DNA of 64,000 nucleotides from Actinokineospora auranticolor (GTDB lineage Bacteria > Actinomycetota > Actinomycetes > Mycobacteriales > Pseudonocardiaceae), in the NCBI RefSeq assembly GCF_002934265.1, contig NZ_PTIX01000029.1, positions 1 through 64,000 on the forward strand. The letters are read 5' to 3'. The notes below the pieces were generated by a model. It worked only from the letters and a program-made list of their open reading frames with translations, had not been told where the DNA came from and searched no databases. A program made the position numbers and the translations under genes. This document shows positions 17,263-25,661 of this stretch, in pieces. Position 1 is the stretch's first letter, and every line of letters starts with the position of its first letter.

Positions 17263-18210
17263 ATGACCGTGTCGTCCGCCGAGGGGAACACCGTGTTCGA
17301 CCACTTCGCCTGGTCCATGGTTGCCACACCGCTGTTGGTACTGGGGGTGTCCTGGCTGCTGGTCGACCGGCTGCGTCCGGGCCTGGCCGCGCGGGTCTTC
17401 GCGGGGTCTGCGCTCGTCGCGGCGGTCGCGTCCACGGTCAACCTCGCCGCGTTCGCGCTCAAGGCGCTCGCGGAACTGCCGGTCGTGGCGAGCTGGGGTG
17501 GCTGGTCGCACCAGCGTGTGGTCGACGACACGGCCCATGTCCCCTGGGTGTCGTGGGTCTCCCTCGGCTGGCTGGTCGTGGTGGTGGCCGCGGGGCTGCG
17601 GGCCTGGGCGCGGCGCAGGCGCGAGTTGCGCGTGGCGAGCGGTGGCTGGGCGGGCGGCGGCGCCGTCGTGCTCCTCGACGACCCGCGGGTGGACGCCTTC
17701 GCGGTGCCCGGGCGGCCCGGTCGGATCGTCGTCACCAGGGGGTTGCGCGACCTGCTCGACGAGCGCCAGTTCGACGCCGTGATCGCCCACGAACGCGCCC
17801 ACCTCGACGGCGGCCACCACCGGCTGCTGTGGTGGGCGCGCGTCGCCGCGGTCGCGCACCCGCTGCTGCGGCCGGTCGCCGGACAGGTCGAGTACCTGGT
17901 GGAGCGGGCCGCCGACGAGGCGGCCGCGGTGGCGATCGGCGACCGCGAACGGGTCGGGCGGGCGATCGGGCACGCCGCGCTGGCCGCCGCGGGCAGCCGC
18001 GCCGAACGGCCCGCCGGGTCGCTGATGGCCCTGGGCGCCGCGCCCGGCATCGTGCCGCGGCGGGTCGCCGCGCTGTTCGCACCCGGCCGCGAGGGCCGCT
18101 GGTGGGGAGTCCTCTTGCCACTGTTGGCGATCGGCACCGCGGTGTGGACCGGTGAGTGCGTTTACGACCTGTTCGAGCTGCTGGGTGTGGCCGGTTGGGA
18201 CGCGTTCTGA
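17263..18210 (+). CDS. M56-family membrane metallopeptidase (BlaR1-like)
   Basis: This 315-residue membrane protein belongs to peptidase family M56. Helices are visible at VATPLLVLGVSWLLV, VFAGSALVAAVASTVNLAAF, WVSLGWLVVVVAAGL and near the C-terminus. The zinc motif HERAH (HExxH, ~residue 176) and the downstream ERAADEAA, with its Glu and Asp ligands, are intact. It lacks a penicillin-binding sensor domain, as in most actinobacterial members. It pairs with the divergent BlaI-type repressor; signal-induced cleavage of that repressor is known for the family. Confidence 0.85.
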   Translation: MTVSSAEGNTVFDHFAWSMVATPLLVLGVSWLLVDRLRPGLAARVFAGSALVAAVASTVNLAAFALKALAELPVVASWGGWSHQRVVDDTAHVPWVSWVSLGWLVVVVAAGLRAWARRRRELRVASGGWAGGGAVVLLDDPRVDAFAVPGRPGRIVVTRGLRDLLDERQFDAVIAHERAHLDGGHHRLLWWARVAAVAHPLLRPVAGQVEYLVERAADEAAAVAIGDRERVGRAIGHAALAAAGSRAERPAGSLMALGAAPGIVPRRVAALFAPGREGRWWGVLLPLLAIGTAVWTGECVYDLFELLGVAGWDAF

Positions 18211-18238
18211 GGCCCTTGCTTCTACACATCAGTAGAAG

Positions 18239-18257
18239 ATAGGCTAGGCTAACCTCA
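18239..18257. promoter_or_regulatory. IdeR/DmdR-type iron box
   Basis: The 19 bases match the IdeR consensus (TTAGGTTAGSCTAACCTAA) at 16 of 19 positions and form an interrupted palindrome around GGCTAACCT. It lies about 190 bp before the mbtH-like gene. It implies repression of the siderophore genes when iron is plentiful. Confidence 0.7.
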
Positions 18258-18448
18258 GGTGGTGGCGCGTCGCTCGACGACCGTGCGCGGTTCGCGGGGA
18301 ACGACGTCCGACACCTGACGCGCCACGGTGATCGCACTGTCCTCTTGGGACGATTTCGTCGGCGTGGCCAACCCCAGGTGCCTGCCGTGCGTGCCGCGCT
18401 CGGCGGATGCCGCCTGCCCGCAGCCGGGACCGTTCGAGGAGCACGCCG

Positions 18449-18670
18449 ATGTCCACCAATCCGTTCGACAACGAGGACGGGACGTTCCTCGTCCTGGTCA
18501 ACGCCGAGGACCAGCACTCCCTGTGGCCGGTGTTCGCCGACGTCCCGGCGGGCTGGACCGCCGTGTACGGCCCCGCGGACCGGGCGTCTTGTGTGGACTA
18601 CGTCGACCGCGTCTGGACCGACCTGCGCCCGCTGAGCCTGGTCGAGCGCATGGCATCGGGGCAGGACTAG
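18449..18670 (+). CDS. MbtH-like NRPS accessory protein
   Basis: This 73-residue protein has the MbtH signature: [33 protein letters not shown] and [12 protein letters not shown], with the conserved Trp and Pro residues in place. MbtH proteins bind and activate adenylation domains of non-ribosomal peptide synthetases. No adenylation domain survives in the window, so its partner is lost or elsewhere. A GAGGAG lies about 9 bases before the ATG. Its stop overlaps the next start as TAGTG, so it is co-translated with the salicylate synthase. Confidence 0.9.
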   Translation: MSTNPFDNEDGTFLVLVNAEDQHSLWPVFADVPAGWTAVYGPADRASCVDYVDRVWTDLRPLSLVERMASGQD

Positions 18671-19962
18671 TGACCGCGATCCCGCAGGCGGTCGCCACGG
18701 CGGTGGCCGACCCCTTACTCGTCGCCGCGGTGGCGGCGAGCCGCGCCGAGCCGCCGTTCGTGCTCTACGAGCGCGATGCCCGGTGGGTCCTGGCCGCGGG
18801 CTCCCGCGCCCGGTTGCGGATGGACGGCGCGGGCATCACGTGGACCACCTCGGCAGGGGAGTGGCGCGTCCCGCTGGGCTCAGACCCCTTGCGCCAAGTG
18901 GCGGAGCTGCTGGCCGACACCGGTCTGCCGACCTGGCGCGCCTACGGCTGGGCCGCGTTCGAACTCGCCCGCCTGCTGCACCTCGGCCACGCCGACGGCC
19001 CGCTGCTCGACCTGGTGATCCCCACCCACGAGCTGCCCATCGGCCGGGACGGCGAGCACGACGCCGTCCCGGCGGGACCGCCCGCGGTCGACGACCGGCC
19101 GTGGCCCGCCCCGGCCGCCGGTCTGGCCGACCCGGAGGCGCCGGACCCGGCCTACCTGGCCGCGATCGCCGAGACCGTCCGCGACATCCGGGCGGGCGGG
19201 CCGGACAAGGTCATCCTGTCCCGGGTCGTCCCGGTGTCCACGGAGATCGATTTCCCGGCCACCTACCTCGCCGGGCGGCGTGGCAACACCCCGGCCCGCT
19301 CGTTCCTGCTCGACCTCGGTGGCCTGCGCGCGACCGGGTTCAGCCCGGAGACCGTGGTCGAGGTGGACCCGTCAGGGCGGGTGTCCACCCGGCCGCTGGC
19401 CGGGACCCGCGCCCTGGTCGGCGATCCCGCGCGCGACCAGGCCACCCGCCGGGAGCTGCTCGCCGACCCCAAGGAGATCTTCGAGCACGCGATCTCGGTC
19501 AAGCTCGCCCAGGAGGAGCTGTCCGGGGTGTGCGTGCCCGCGTCGGTGCGGGTCGAGGAGTTCATGACCGTGCGCGAGCGCGGCAGCGTGCAGCACCTGG
19601 CCTCCCGCGTGCGCGGCGAACTGGCCGCCGGGCGCACCGCCTGGGACGCGTTCGCCGCGCTCTTCCCGTCCATCACCGCCTCCGGCAGCCCCAAGGCCGC
19701 CGCGGTCGAGACCATCGGCAGGCACGAGCCGCGCTGCGGCCTCTACAGCGGCGCCGTGCTGACCGTCGGCTCCGACGGCGCCCTCGACGCCGCCCTGGTG
19801 CTGCGCACCGTGTTCAGCGCGGGCGGCCGGACCCGGCTGCGCGCGGGCGCGGGCGTCATCGCACTGTCCACACCGGAACGCGAGTGGACGGAGACCTGCG
19901 AGAAGCTGCGCAGCGTCTCCCGGTTCCTCGTGCCCGCCGAGCCGAGGGGAGCCGCGAGGTGA
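18670..19962 (+). CDS. mbtI: Salicylate synthase (MbtI/Irp9 type)
   Basis: This 430-residue chorismate-using enzyme converts chorismate to salicylate through isochorismate, supplying the aryl cap of mycobactin-type siderophores. Family motifs are intact: DKVILSRVV with the catalytic Lys, RSFLLDLGGLRATGFSPE, ISTRPLAGTRA-like (VSTRPLAGTRALVGD), KEIFEHAISVKLA with the catalytic Glu, MTVRERGSVQHLAS, and SGSPKAAAVETI followed by RAGAGVI. The GTG at 18670 overlaps the MbtH stop. It is downstream of an iron box and upstream of the truncated aryl carrier gene. The enzyme looks functional although the assembly line behind it is gone. Confidence 0.9.
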   Translation: MTAIPQAVATAVADPLLVAAVAASRAEPPFVLYERDARWVLAAGSRARLRMDGAGITWTTSAGEWRVPLGSDPLRQVAELLADTGLPTWRAYGWAAFELARLLHLGHADGPLLDLVIPTHELPIGRDGEHDAVPAGPPAVDDRPWPAPAAGLADPEAPDPAYLAAIAETVRDIRAGGPDKVILSRVVPVSTEIDFPATYLAGRRGNTPARSFLLDLGGLRATGFSPETVVEVDPSGRVSTRPLAGTRALVGDPARDQATRRELLADPKEIFEHAISVKLAQEELSGVCVPASVRVEEFMTVRERGSVQHLASRVRGELAAGRTAWDAFAALFPSITASGSPKAAAVETIGRHEPRCGLYSGAVLTVGSDGALDAALVLRTVFSAGGRTRLRAGAGVIALSTPEREWTETCEKLRSVSRFLVPAEPRGAAR

Positions 19963-20642
19963 GCGCCGTGGACTACGCCGCCCTGCTGGCCGCGGTCGCC
20001 GAGTCGACGGAGGAGGAGCCCGAGGACATCACCGCGGACACCAACCTGTTCGAGCTGGGCCTGGACTCGATCGCGCTGATGAGGTTGGTCGGCACGTGGC
20101 GCCGGGCGGGTTTCGCCGTCGACTTCGCCGAACTGGCCGCGAACCCGACCCTCGGCGCGTGGGCCGCGCTGCTGGCCGACCGCGCGGGCACCGCCGCCGA
20201 GCCCGCGGCGCCCGCCCGCGAACCCGATCCGGACGGCTCGTTCCCGTTGGCCGTGCTGCAGCACGCCTACTGGTTCGGCCGAGCCCCCGGCCAGCGCCTT
20301 GGCGGGGTCGCCGCGCACCTGCACAACGGTGTCACGCGCAGCAGGCGGTTCCTGGAGTCGTACGGGCACCGGAAGGCGATCGTGCTGGCCCGGTTCATTC
20401 CGGTGGTGCGGACGGTGCTGAACCCGCTCGCCGGGCTCACCGGGGTGCCCGCGAAGGTGTTCACCCGCTGGCAGGTCCTCGGCGGACTGCTGTGGACGCT
20501 CGGTGTCACGATCGCGGGTTGCCTGCTTGGCAGCGCCATCCCGAACGTCGACACCTACCTGCTGCCGATCACCGCGGCCATCGTCGTGGTGTCCCTGCTG
20601 CCCATCGCCATCCGGCTGGTCCGGCCGGGGAACCGCGCGTGA
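19959..20642 (+). CDS. Chimeric ORF: NRPS aryl-carrier/cyclization start fused to DedA C-terminal half
   Basis: One 227-residue frame joins two unrelated proteins. Residues 1-80 are a carrier domain with the phosphopantetheine site FELGLDSIALMRL (Ser near 37). Residues 95-117 are the first motif of a condensation/cyclization domain (PLAVLQHAYWFGRAPGQRLG), as in MbtB or PchE. From about residue 127 it is the C-terminal half of a DedA membrane protein (SRRFLESYGHRKAIVLARF, PVVRTVLNPLAGLTGVP, then two or three hydrophobic helices). The junction falls near 20310-20340. An in-frame deletion that removed the rest of the NRPS and the start of the DedA gene explains it. The product is probably useless. 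Confidence 0.8.
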   Translation: MSAVDYAALLAAVAESTEEEPEDITADTNLFELGLDSIALMRLVGTWRRAGFAVDFAELAANPTLGAWAALLADRAGTAAEPAAPAREPDPDGSFPLAVLQHAYWFGRAPGQRLGGVAAHLHNGVTRSRRFLESYGHRKAIVLARFIPVVRTVLNPLAGLTGVPAKVFTRWQVLGGLLWTLGVTIAGCLLGSAIPNVDTYLLPITAAIVVVSLLPIAIRLVRPGNRA

Positions 20643-21181
20643 CCACGACGATGCTGGGGTTCGCCGAACGCACCCCGTGGCTGCACACGATCGCGTCGCT
20701 CTACACGAACGGGGCGCTCGTGCTGCTGGCCCTGCTGATGGTGGTGGCCTGGCGGCGGGCCCGAAACCGGTCCCCGGCGGCAGGCGCGACGGCGGTCTGG
20801 GCGCCGGTGGCCGTCCTGCTGGCCTACGGGGTGAGCAACCTGGTGAAGGTGCTGGTGCGCGAACCCCGACCGTGTCAGGTCCTGCACCTGCCCACCGTCG
20901 CACCGTGCGACTACGTCACCGACTTCTCGATGCCCAGCAACCACGCCACGATCGCCGCCGCGGCAGCCGCGGCGATTCTGCTGACCGACCGAGCCCTGGG
21001 CCTGACCGCCACCGCCATCACCGTGCTGGTCGGCGTTTCCCGCGTCTACCTGGGTGCGCACTACCCGCATGACGTCCTCATCGGATTCCTCATCGGCGCC
21101 GCGATCGGCGTGACCGGCCGGTGGGCCCACCGCTTCCTGGTCGACCGGATTCCCCGCCCGCTCGTCACCACCCGGGACTGA
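20639..21181 (+). CDS. PAP2-family membrane phosphatase
   Basis: This 180-residue integral membrane phosphatase carries the three PAP2 motifs: KVLVREPRP, SMPSNHATI (a Pro-Ser-Asn-His variant) and SRVYLGAHYPHDV. PAP2 enzymes remove phosphate from lipid phosphates such as undecaprenyl or phosphatidyl phosphates at the outer face of the membrane. The GTG at 20639 overlaps the stop of the chimeric gene; DedA and PAP2 genes are often neighbours, so this gene probably belonged to the original dedA operon. Confidence 0.85.
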   Translation: MTTTMLGFAERTPWLHTIASLYTNGALVLLALLMVVAWRRARNRSPAAGATAVWAPVAVLLAYGVSNLVKVLVREPRPCQVLHLPTVAPCDYVTDFSMPSNHATIAAAAAAAILLTDRALGLTATAITVLVGVSRVYLGAHYPHDVLIGFLIGAAIGVTGRWAHRFLVDRIPRPLVTTRD

Positions 21182-21302
21182 CACACCGAGGCGACCCGGA
21201 TCGCACGGCCGAACCCGTGGCCGAACCGGCGCCTCCGGCGATTGGCCGTGATGCAGTCGATCAGCGGGGCATAGCGCGGCCAACGCCGTGGAATATTCCG
21301 TC

Positions 21303-22109
21303 CTATTGCCGGGAATCCCCGGATCCGGGCCGAGTGGCGTCCGCCGCGGACTCCCGGTCGGCCGCGGGCCGCGGTTCGGGGAGCGCTGCCGGGGTGAGCC
21401 GAGCGGCGTCCTCCGGGGCCAGGCCCTCGCTCGGCCGCACCCCGTTCCGGCCACGCTCCCGGCGCCACGCGCTGAACGTCGCGGTCATCGCGATCACCCA
21501 CGCGGCACCCAGGATGTAACCCGCCAGGACATCGGAAGCGTAGTGCGCCGAGAGCGCCACCCGCGACACGCCGATGCCCAGCACCATGACCACCGCGACC
21601 CCCGCGGCGATCCGGCGCCAGGAGATGCTCATCGCGGGGAGGAACACCAGCAGCAGGAACGAATACGACACGACAGCGGACTGCGCGTGTCCACTCGGGA
21701 AGCTCATGCCGGAGAAGTGCGCGACCGGGTCCACCACGATCGGCCGGGCCCGGTGCACCAGGGTCTTGACCACCTGGTTGAGCACCGCCCCACCGACCTC
21801 GGCGACGACGGCGAACGCGGCCAGGCGGGGGAGTCGCCGGTACAGCAGCCATCCGGTCACGACCGCGAACACGACGAAGTACACCGGGGCCGAGCCAACC
21901 GTGCTCAGGAACCGCATCACCCCGGCGAACCACGGGTGTTCCGTGGTGAACCGGTGCAGACCGTCACGGAGCCCGTTGTCCGCCGACAGCAAGGGCGACC
22001 ACTTGTCCTGGACGAGGAACAACACCAGGCCGAACGGGATGGCGACCAGTGTCAGGGACATCAGCGCCAACACCGTCCGCACGCCGAACCTGGCATCGGA
22101 CCCACCCAT
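21303..22109 (-). CDS. PAP2-family membrane phosphatase
   Basis: This 268-residue protein has about six hydrophobic helices and the PAP2 motifs KTLVHRARP, SFPSGHAQS and SRVALSAHYASDV in order. The C-terminal ~45 residues are polar and disordered. The ATG at 22109 is chosen (MGGSDARFG); a GTG 12 bases upstream is possible. It converges with the previous PAP2 gene. The substrate is not evident from sequence; undecaprenyl diphosphate is common in the family. Confidence 0.85.
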   Translation of the reverse strand: MGGSDARFGVRTVLALMSLTLVAIPFGLVLFLVQDKWSPLLSADNGLRDGLHRFTTEHPWFAGVMRFLSTVGSAPVYFVVFAVVTGWLLYRRLPRLAAFAVVAEVGGAVLNQVVKTLVHRARPIVVDPVAHFSGMSFPSGHAQSAVVSYSFLLLVFLPAMSISWRRIAAGVAVVMVLGIGVSRVALSAHYASDVLAGYILGAAWVIAMTATFSAWRRERGRNGVRPSEGLAPEDAARLTPAALPEPRPAADRESAADATRPGSGDSRQ

Positions 22110-22357
22110 CGCGCCCTTCACCCCCTCGGAGTGCCCACGCCCCCGGCCCAACAGACCCACCTTCACCCGAAAGGTCGACAAACAATGCCCCGGCGCAGGG
22201 AACACAGAAGTTCCCAACGCGTCGGCGTGAGCAACACCGCGCTGGTTGATGACAGCCTGACCCGCACGACGATGTGTCCAAAGTGGCCTCAGAAAGCACG
22301 AGGATCGACTTGATCGCGAGTCCAGGTGGTCAAGGGCCTGACACGCCGACAGGGTTC

Positions 22358-22657
22358 TCAGACCTGGACGAGATCACGAATGGTCCGCAACCGGGCGGCT
22401 TCAAAGTGGTGTGCAGTCGCCCCGGCGTGGTTCGTGTTGTCCTCAGCCGACACCGCGAAATCGATCGACCGGAACTGCTCCGGAACCGAGAACGACAACG
22501 GAAGATCACCGGAGGGCGCGTTCGTCTCCGACACCAGAACCAACTCTCCAACCACCGACATCAACGTCCACCGTGCACTCTGGCCGCACACAGCGAACAA
22601 CCCACCCAGCAAGACATCCAGTTCACCCGATCCCACAGCGAAGACCCCCCTTTCCAT
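22358..22657 (-). CDS. Short hypothetical protein
   Basis: A 99-residue frame (MERGVFAVGSGELDVLLGGL to RTIRDLVQV) has plausible codon use and alternating hydrophobic stretches, but no domain I know. It may be genuine or the tail of a decayed gene. It lies between a PAP2 gene and a broken prenyl synthase. Confidence 0.3.
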   Translation of the reverse strand: MERGVFAVGSGELDVLLGGLFAVCGQSARWTLMSVVGELVLVSETNAPSGDLPLSFSVPEQFRSIDFAVSAEDNTNHAGATAHHFEAARLRTIRDLVQV

Positions 22658-22931
22658 CGACGCACAGCACTGCTCCGACGGCTTGCGAGTGCGCCAGCGG
22701 CTATGATCGGTCACCGAGCACCCGGACGCTTGTCGCGCCCAGCTCTCCGCAGGCAGAGGCAGGACCAATACACCGGCAGGGAAACGGGTGTGGCGCCATC
22801 GCCGCGCATCGCGGTGTTCTCCGCACTCCGGCTCGGCAATCACCGCCACGCGTTCGACACCCCGGGCCAAACACGACACCCGGTTCCCCAGGCCGGTAGA
22901 CCGATGTCCGTAAGAAACCGCGGGAGAGGCG

Positions 22932-23477
22932 ATGTCCGACCAGTCCACCGATGTCGGCGACCGGGTAGGGACACTCATCGACCGGTTCCTCCGCCAGCAC
23001 GTGCGGGTGTTCACCCGGTTCGGGCTGACCGAACACTTCGACCCGGCGCGGGACCTGGTCGCCAACCCCGTCGGGAAGCGGCCTCGGTCCCGGTTCTGCT
23101 ACTAGGGGTGGCGCGCGGCAGGCGGTACGGGCGACCCGCACACCGTCGACACCATGGGCGGGGCCCTGGAGGTCATCCAGACCGTCCGCATGCTCTACGA
23201 CGACGTGATGGACGGCGGCCTGACGCGGCGCGGCAGGCCCACCGCGCGAGCCCGGCTGGCCGCGCACCACAAGCGGGCAGGATGGTATGGCGAACCCACC
23301 CGCTACAGCGATGTCTGCTCGATCGCCCTTTGGGGTGCTGTGCCAAGGCTGGTCGACCGCGTTGTTGACGGTCTGCCGGACACCGCGGAACTGCGGATCG
23401 CGCGGTACAAGAACGGCGCCTACTACATCGCCACGCCGCTGCGCATGGGCCTCGCGCCGCTCGACGTCCTGCCCTAG
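22932..23477 (+). pseudogene. Polyprenyl diphosphate synthase, decayed
   Basis: The frame starts MSDQSTDVGDRVGTLIDRFL, meets TAG after RPRSRFCY, then continues with GGALEVIQTVRMLYDDVMDG (first Asp-rich region, here DDVMD), RRGRPTARA and ends near NGAYYIATPLRMGLAP. These are landmarks of trans-isoprenyl diphosphate synthases, but the total is only about 180 codons against a usual 320-350. The second DDxxD region is absent. The gene is broken by a stop and internal deletions. Confidence 0.75.
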
Positions 23478-23552
23478 GCGGGCAGGCACCTGGTCACGCC
23501 GCCCGGTGACCGGTCGCGAGGGGTCACCGGGCGGTCGGGTTCACGTGGTGGG

Positions 23553-24182
23553 CTACTTGGGGCCGTGTCCGGTCTCTTCGCCGGTGATGGTGAAGTTCTT
23601 GTCCATCTCGACGGTCACGTGCTTGCCGTCGGTGGTGGTGATGTGGGCCTCGTAGACGCCGTCGGAATCGGTTTCCACGCGGTCGACGGTCGCGCCGGGG
23701 TACTTCGCCAGGGCGGCGGCCTTTGCCTTGTCGGCGTCGGCGCCGGTGAGCGGGGTCTCGTTGGCGTTCCCACGACCGCCGTGACCACCGCCGTGTCCGG
23801 TCTCCTCGCCGGTGATGGTGAAGTTCTTGTCCATCTCGACGGTCACGTGCTTGCCGTCGGTGGTGGTGATGTGGGCTTCGTAGACGCCGTCGGAATCGGT
23901 TTCGACGCGGTCGACGGTCGCGCCGGGGTACTTCGCCAGGGCGGCGGCCTTTGCCTTGTCGGCGTCGGCGCCGGTGAGCGGGGTCTCGTTGGAGCGGTTG
24001 CCCTTGCCATCGTGGTCGAAGCTGTCGGTGGACTGGGGCGCTGCCGAGGTCGTCGTGGGCGCGGTGGTCTCGTTCTGGGCACTGGCGGTGCTGATGATGC
24101 CGAGCAGGAGACCGCCTGTGATGACAGTGCCCGCGGCGACGATGCCGGTCCATCGGCGGATTCCACGACGGGGTAGGTTCAT
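23553..24182 (-). CDS. Secreted protein with two near-identical PepSY-like repeats
   Basis: This 209-residue protein begins with a signal or anchor (GIVAAGTVITGGLLLGIIST, ~14-33) ending ASAQ, then a Thr-rich spacer and two PepSY-like domains of about 70 residues each. Each domain carries LTGADADKAKAAALAKYPGA and YEAHITTTDGKHVTVEMDKN. PepSY domains are thought to inhibit or modulate secreted peptidases. The two repeats are encoded by DNA copies differing at only about 3 of 202 positions. The ATG at 24182 has GAGGAG seven bases upstream. Confidence 0.8.
   Translation of the reverse strand: MNLPRRGIRRWTGIVAAGTVITGGLLLGIISTASAQNETTAPTTTSAAPQSTDSFDHDGKGNRSNETPLTGADADKAKAAALAKYPGATVDRVETDSDGVYEAHITTTDGKHVTVEMDKNFTITGEETGHGGGHGGRGNANETPLTGADADKAKAAALAKYPGATVDRVETDSDGVYEAHITTTDGKHVTVEMDKNFTITGEETGHGPK
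23563..23764. repeat. Tandem gene-internal repeat, copy 1
   Basis: A 202-bp stretch repeats at 23791-23992 with about three mismatches, offset 228 bp (76 codons). It encodes the second PepSY-like domain of the protein. Confidence 0.85.
23791..23992. repeat. Tandem gene-internal repeat, copy 2
   Basis: Partner of 23563-23764; it encodes the first PepSY-like domain. Near identity at synonymous positions indicates recent duplication or gene conversion. Confidence 0.85.
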
Positions 24183-24427
24183 TTCGGGCTCCTCCATGTG
24201 CGGCTGCTGTCGAGCCGATGACACCATCCTGAGGACCTTGGCTGTGGTGGTGCTGTGCGCGGCCTGGGAACCGCCTACGAGCCGACCGGCGTCGATGTCA
24301 CCCTTCCGGGTGGTCCTCCACGCCGTGCGCAGCGGCCGCACACGATCGCTTCCTACATTGGATGTCGCGCTTCCTCTTGGATACCGCGCAGCGGACGAGC
24401 CGAGCGAACCCGGCTGGAGGAGATCCT

Positions 24428-25660
24428 GTGTCGACTCGACATCCAGGTATCGATGGGCCGGTGCCGGCGATCGGGTACCAGGAGTTGGTGCCGAAAGTCC
24501 GGACGGGTCGTCGTGGCCGGGGGGTCGTGGTGACCACGGCGGGGTTGGCGGTGGCGGCCCTCGTGTTGACCGCGTGCGGCACCGACAGTTCGACAGGGAC
24601 CACGGCGACCACGTCGTCGGGTGCGCGGGGACCCGGCGGCGCCGGGGGCGGTGGTGGTGGGCAGCAGACGTTCACCGCGGTGGACCTGGATACCGACGGC
24701 GAGAACGCCTCCGGTGCCAACACCGCCGAAGTGGTGACCGCGGTGCAGTCGTTCCTGTCGACGCTGAGCGACGAGCAGAAGGACACCGCGACGTTCGACT
24801 TCACCGACAACGTGTCACGGCAGACCTGGTCGAACTTCCCGGCGTCGAACGTACCGCGCAAGGGAATCGCGTTGACCGACCTGAGCGAGGCGTCGAAGTC
24901 CGCGGCGATGGCCGTGGTGAAGACGATGTTGTCGGCCAAGGGCTACGCGCAGGTCGAGGCGATCCAGCGGGCCGATGACTGGTTGCAGGCCAACAGCACC
25001 AGCGGCAACGACAGTTTCGGTGACGGGAACTACTACGTCGCCGTGTACGGGACACCGTCGGCGACCGAGCCGTTCATGGTCCAGTTCGGCGGTCACCACC
25101 TGGCCCGCAACTACACCTACAAGTCCGGCACGGCCAGCGTCACCCCGGCTTTCACCGGCACCGAACCGAAGGCTTTCACCATCGACAACACCGCCGTCGA
25201 GCCGATGAAGGAGAAGGCGGGTACGGCGTTCGCGGTGTTCGACTCGCTCACCGACGCCCAAGACGCCAAAGCCAAGCTGTCGGCCACCGTCAACGACATC
25301 ATGATGGGCCCCGGCGTGGACAGCGGCAAGTTCCCCACCCCCGAGGGACTTGCGGTCAGCGAGCTGTCGGCCGACCAGAAACCGTTGGTGCGGGCCGCGA
25401 TCGCCGCCTGGGTCGAGGACGCCGCGCCCGGCGAGGCCGCGTCGCTGCTGTCGACCTACGAGTCGGCGCTGGAGCAGACCCACCTCGCCTACGCCAACAA
25501 CACCAGCGTCGACGGCGAGAGCACCTACTTGCGCGTCGACGGCCCCCGGGTGTGGATCGAGCTGGTCAACACCCGCAGCCGCAGCACCCCCGACGTGCAC
25601 TACCACGGTGTGCTCCGCGACAAGAACGACGACTACGGCAGCTCCAACCCCAGCTCCTGA
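24428..25660 (+). CDS. DUF3500 lipoprotein
   Basis: This 410-residue protein has a lipoprotein signal (VVVTTAGLAVAALVLTACGT, lipobox LTAC near residue 50) and a Gly-rich spacer. The large domain matches the DUF3500 pattern: VQSFLSTLSDEQKDTATFDF, RKGIALTDLSEASKSAAM, FGGHHLARNYTY (paired His), and the C-terminal RVWIELVNTRSRSTPDVHYH with HGVLRDKNDDYG. The domain's function is unknown; conserved His residues suggest metal binding. The GTG at 24428 is preceded by GGAGGAG. The HupE-like gene follows after 1 bp, so the two are one operon. Confidence 0.8.
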   Translation: MSTRHPGIDGPVPAIGYQELVPKVRTGRRGRGVVVTTAGLAVAALVLTACGTDSSTGTTATTSSGARGPGGAGGGGGGQQTFTAVDLDTDGENASGANTAEVVTAVQSFLSTLSDEQKDTATFDFTDNVSRQTWSNFPASNVPRKGIALTDLSEASKSAAMAVVKTMLSAKGYAQVEAIQRADDWLQANSTSGNDSFGDGNYYVAVYGTPSATEPFMVQFGGHHLARNYTYKSGTASVTPAFTGTEPKAFTIDNTAVEPMKEKAGTAFAVFDSLTDAQDAKAKLSATVNDIMMGPGVDSGKFPTPEGLAVSELSADQKPLVRAAIAAWVEDAAPGEAASLLSTYESALEQTHLAYANNTSVDGESTYLRVDGPRVWIELVNTRSRSTPDVHYHGVLRDKNDDYGSSNPSS

Positions 25661-25661
25661 C

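Noticed and set aside
16816-17973. Extending the BlaI frame to a 385-residue protein
   Set aside because: The added part is antisense to the M56 peptidase; the 128-residue version has normal BlaI length.
23563-23992. Repeats suggestive of a CRISPR-like array
   Set aside because: Only two 202-bp copies inside a coding gene, each encoding a PepSY-like domain.
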